Source of the DNA: Phycisphaeraceae bacterium
GTDB taxonomy: Bacteria; Planctomycetota; Phycisphaerae; Phycisphaerales; SM1A02
Direction of reading: 5' to 3'
Length of the DNA: 64,000 nucleotides
NCBI GenBank assembly: GCA_015709595.1
Contig: CP054178.1
Coordinates: 3,415,205 to 3,479,204, forward strand
The position numbers and the translations under genes are program-made. The notes beneath the pieces were generated by a model. It did not search any database. It was not told the DNA's origin and worked only from the letters and a program-made list of their open reading frames with translations. The stretch's first letter is position 1. Every line of letters starts with the position of its first letter. This document shows, in pieces, positions 62,390 through 64,000 of the stretch.

Positions 62390-62958
62390 GGTGTTTCGAT
62401 TCCGTGATGCGGGTGGTCTGATAAAGTGGGGGAATCAGACCGATTCGCCTCGTCCGCAAGGGTTTGTCCAACAGGACGTGTGCCAGACCAGATGAAGCTC
62501 CTGATCCGGTTGATCAGGTCATCGCTGGCCCAGGGCTGGATCGGCGTGGGCGTCGCGGTCGCGGTCAGGCGATCCAGTTCCGTCAGCAGTTCCGCCTCGT
62601 CCAGGGCTACTTTCACGCCGGGTCGGCCTCGCATCTGCCTCGCCGTGGCCACCTGGTGGTCGTTGCGTGTCTCTCGCAGGTCGCCTCGCCGCGGAAAGAT
62701 CAGGATCGGCTTGCCGGCCCGCAGGGCGCTCAGGATGCTTCCCATTCCCGCGTGCGCCACGATGACGCGACATCGCTGAACGGTCTCGGCGAACTCCCGC
62801 GGCTCCAGCGATGCCCGATACGCCATGTGGCTGGGCCTGAAGTCGGTGTCGCCGATCTGGGCGAAGACCTCCCGGCCCGGACCGGCGCCGGCCCAGCGAT
62901 CCACCGCCTGCACCAGCCGATCGAACGGCATCTGTGCGCCGACTGTCAGAAAGATCAC
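62386..62958 (-). CDS. PssE/Alg13-like glycosyltransferase catalytic subunit
   Basis: 190 residues from GTG 62958 (VIFLTVGAQMPFDRLVQ), which overlaps the PssD-like stop by 4 bases. The C-terminal glycosyltransferase-28 pattern is clear: VIVAHAGMGSILSALRAGKPILIFPRRGDLRETRNDHQ (UDP-sugar binding). Alg13-type subunits work with a membrane Alg14/PssD partner, which is the adjacent gene. Confidence 0.88.
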   Translation of the reverse strand: MIFLTVGAQMPFDRLVQAVDRWAGAGPGREVFAQIGDTDFRPSHMAYRASLEPREFAETVQRCRVIVAHAGMGSILSALRAGKPILIFPRRGDLRETRNDHQVATARQMRGRPGVKVALDEAELLTELDRLTATATPTPIQPWASDDLINRIRSFIWSGTRPVGQTLADEANRSDSPTLSDHPHHGIETP

Positions 62959-63425
62959 AGCACGCTCCCGGCATGGTGCGGTCCATCCGGACGGGCCAGA
63001 TGCGCCCATTGCGTCAGCCACAGGTCGGCATGGCGTCCGATCTTCTGGCCCGACATCGACAGCTCCTCGACGTTGGCCATGCTGTCCACCCAGATGGTGC
63101 GGGCCCCCACCAGCCGGGCCAGCCGCAAGGCGAAGTACCCCGGCGCGGCGCCTGTGGAGATGACCACGTGCGGCCTTTCACGCAGGATGATCCACAGCAG
63201 CCGCAGCGCCATCCGCGCCAGTCCGGCCTTGTTCCATCGCGTGGCGTCGTTGACGATCCGCAGCCGAGACCCCGGCTCGAGATCCTGCGCGTATCCGCGA
63301 TCAACGGTGACATAGGTCACCCGCGCGCCTTCGAATGCCGGGCGCAGTCGCAGCAACTGAACCCAGTGCCCTCCGCCCGAGGCGACGGCGAGGATGCGCG
63401 TCGGCTTGGATCGTGTTTCGTTCAC
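62955..63425 (-). CDS. PssD/Alg14-like glycosyltransferase membrane subunit
   Basis: 156 residues from GTG 63425, overlapping the upstream stop by 4 bases. ILAVASGGGHWVQLLRLRPAF, VTYVTVDRGY, PHVVISTGAAPGYFALRLARLVGARTIWVDS are typical of the Alg14/PssD family. It is thought to bring the acceptor lipid to the catalytic partner PssE. Same operon, adjacent order as in other exopolysaccharide loci. Confidence 0.88.
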   Translation of the reverse strand: MNETRSKPTRILAVASGGGHWVQLLRLRPAFEGARVTYVTVDRGYAQDLEPGSRLRIVNDATRWNKAGLARMALRLLWIILRERPHVVISTGAAPGYFALRLARLVGARTIWVDSMANVEELSMSGQKIGRHADLWLTQWAHLARPDGPHHAGSVL

Positions 63426-64000
63426 TGCCGGGACCGCTGATCCACTGTCGTCTCCGCGTTCGAAGCAAACCGTCGTCGGATGGCCTCGTGGTACTTGGCC
63501 GTGGTCCGGTTCTTCCCCAGGAACAGCGCCCGCCACTCGTACCCTCGCAGGAACTTGAGATACGCCGGGTCGGACTGCCGCGGCACGCGCCGGACCATCG
63601 CGCGGAAGTAGCCGTACGCCATCGCCAGCGCCCCCACCACCGGAGGCGGATCAACCATGCGGTACACCATCGTCGCCAGCAGGTACCACGGCGATGAGCC
63701 GATCCGCCACTTGCCCTCACCTCCACGCATCCGGCCGTGCAGCACGCCGCGATGACTCGACCCCATCATGCGGCGATGCACGACCTTGATCTCGTCGTCC
63801 ATGATCGACCGGGCCATCCACCCCCTCTGGCGGCACATGTGCCCGTCAATGCCGTCCCACCCCACCATGCGCACGAACCCGCCGATCTCACGAAAACACG
63901 CCACCCGGTAGAACTTACTTGGCCCGGCGGCGTGCTCATCCCCCCGCCTTTCGTGGCTCAGCCGGCCGTGCTCGTCGCGCAGGAACATCTTGCCCGACAC
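63422..64000 (-). CDS. glycosyltransferase (GT2-like), N-terminus cut by window end
   Basis: 192 visible residues, open at the right edge, so the true start lies outside. The segment AGPSKFYRVACFREIGGFVRMVGWDGIDGHMCRQRGWMARSIMD resembles the C-terminal half of a family-2 glycosyltransferase (the GGF...WDGIDGH region corresponds to the usual ED-type motif). Overlaps the PssD start by 4 bases. Probable first visible gene of the glycan locus. Confidence 0.7.
   Translation of the reverse strand: MSGKMFLRDEHGRLSHERRGDEHAAGPSKFYRVACFREIGGFVRMVGWDGIDGHMCRQRGWMARSIMDDEIKVVHRRMMGSSHRGVLHGRMRGGEGKWRIGSSPWYLLATMVYRMVDPPPVVGALAMAYGYFRAMVRRVPRQSDPAYLKFLRGYEWRALFLGKNRTTAKYHEAIRRRFASNAETTVDQRSRQ

Overview
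The window is high-GC bacterial DNA with dense, mostly minus-strand operons. Several families point to a planctomycete, probably of the Phycisphaerae type: PQQ-like propellers opening with WRGP-type motifs, a PVC-type haem-binding dehydrogenase, a DUF1080 lipoprotein, and a PEP-CTERM-like protein ending in VPVPP plus helix plus Arg cluster. This assignment is inference from gene content; there is no rRNA here.

Left part (1-15.5 kb, all minus). Transcription runs RNase D, DUF1080 lipoprotein, PVC haem protein, a 208-bp gap holding a long inverted repeat, exbB-exbD-tonB, two tandem PQQ-propeller paralogues, a TonB-dependent receptor, two more PQQ-like propellers, a DUF3311-like membrane protein and a Na+/solute symporter cut by the window start. 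It reads as an envelope uptake and periplasmic oxidation locus of unknown substrate.

Middle (16.8-45 kb). tRNA-Arg(TCT), a secreted propeller-like protein, a saccharopine dehydrogenase-like oxidoreductase, ribD, a Gld-type ABC export set (ATPase, permease, GldG-like, DUF4340), a GAF-receiver protein, a small HEXXH protein, fmt-def, a TPR protein, kdsB, acylphosphatase, four small genes, yebC, a giant TPR lipoprotein, a degenerate HhH-GPD protein, and rbfA-infB-nusA. nusA has a candidate promoter and a leader of about 345 nt with several perfect hairpins.

Right part (45-64 kb, all minus) is an exopolysaccharide/exosortase locus: glycosyltransferase (cut by the window end), PssD/PssE-like pair, RmlC-like cupin, an NDP-sugar pyrophosphorylase-like protein without the usual signature loop, exosortase, EpsI, Wzz/BY-kinase fusion, a sugar transferase with an unusual N-terminal half, PrsT-like TPR protein, rfbA-rfbD-rfbB, one PEP-CTERM-like protein, and a UDP-sugar dehydrogenase. 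Together these would make nucleotide sugars, start and polymerise a glycan, and anchor at least one exported protein. That protein carries what looks like an internal Cys-Gln thioester domain, the most interesting single observation here.

Many gene junctions are exact 4-base ATGA or GTGA overlaps. I used these to correct starts, several of them GTG.
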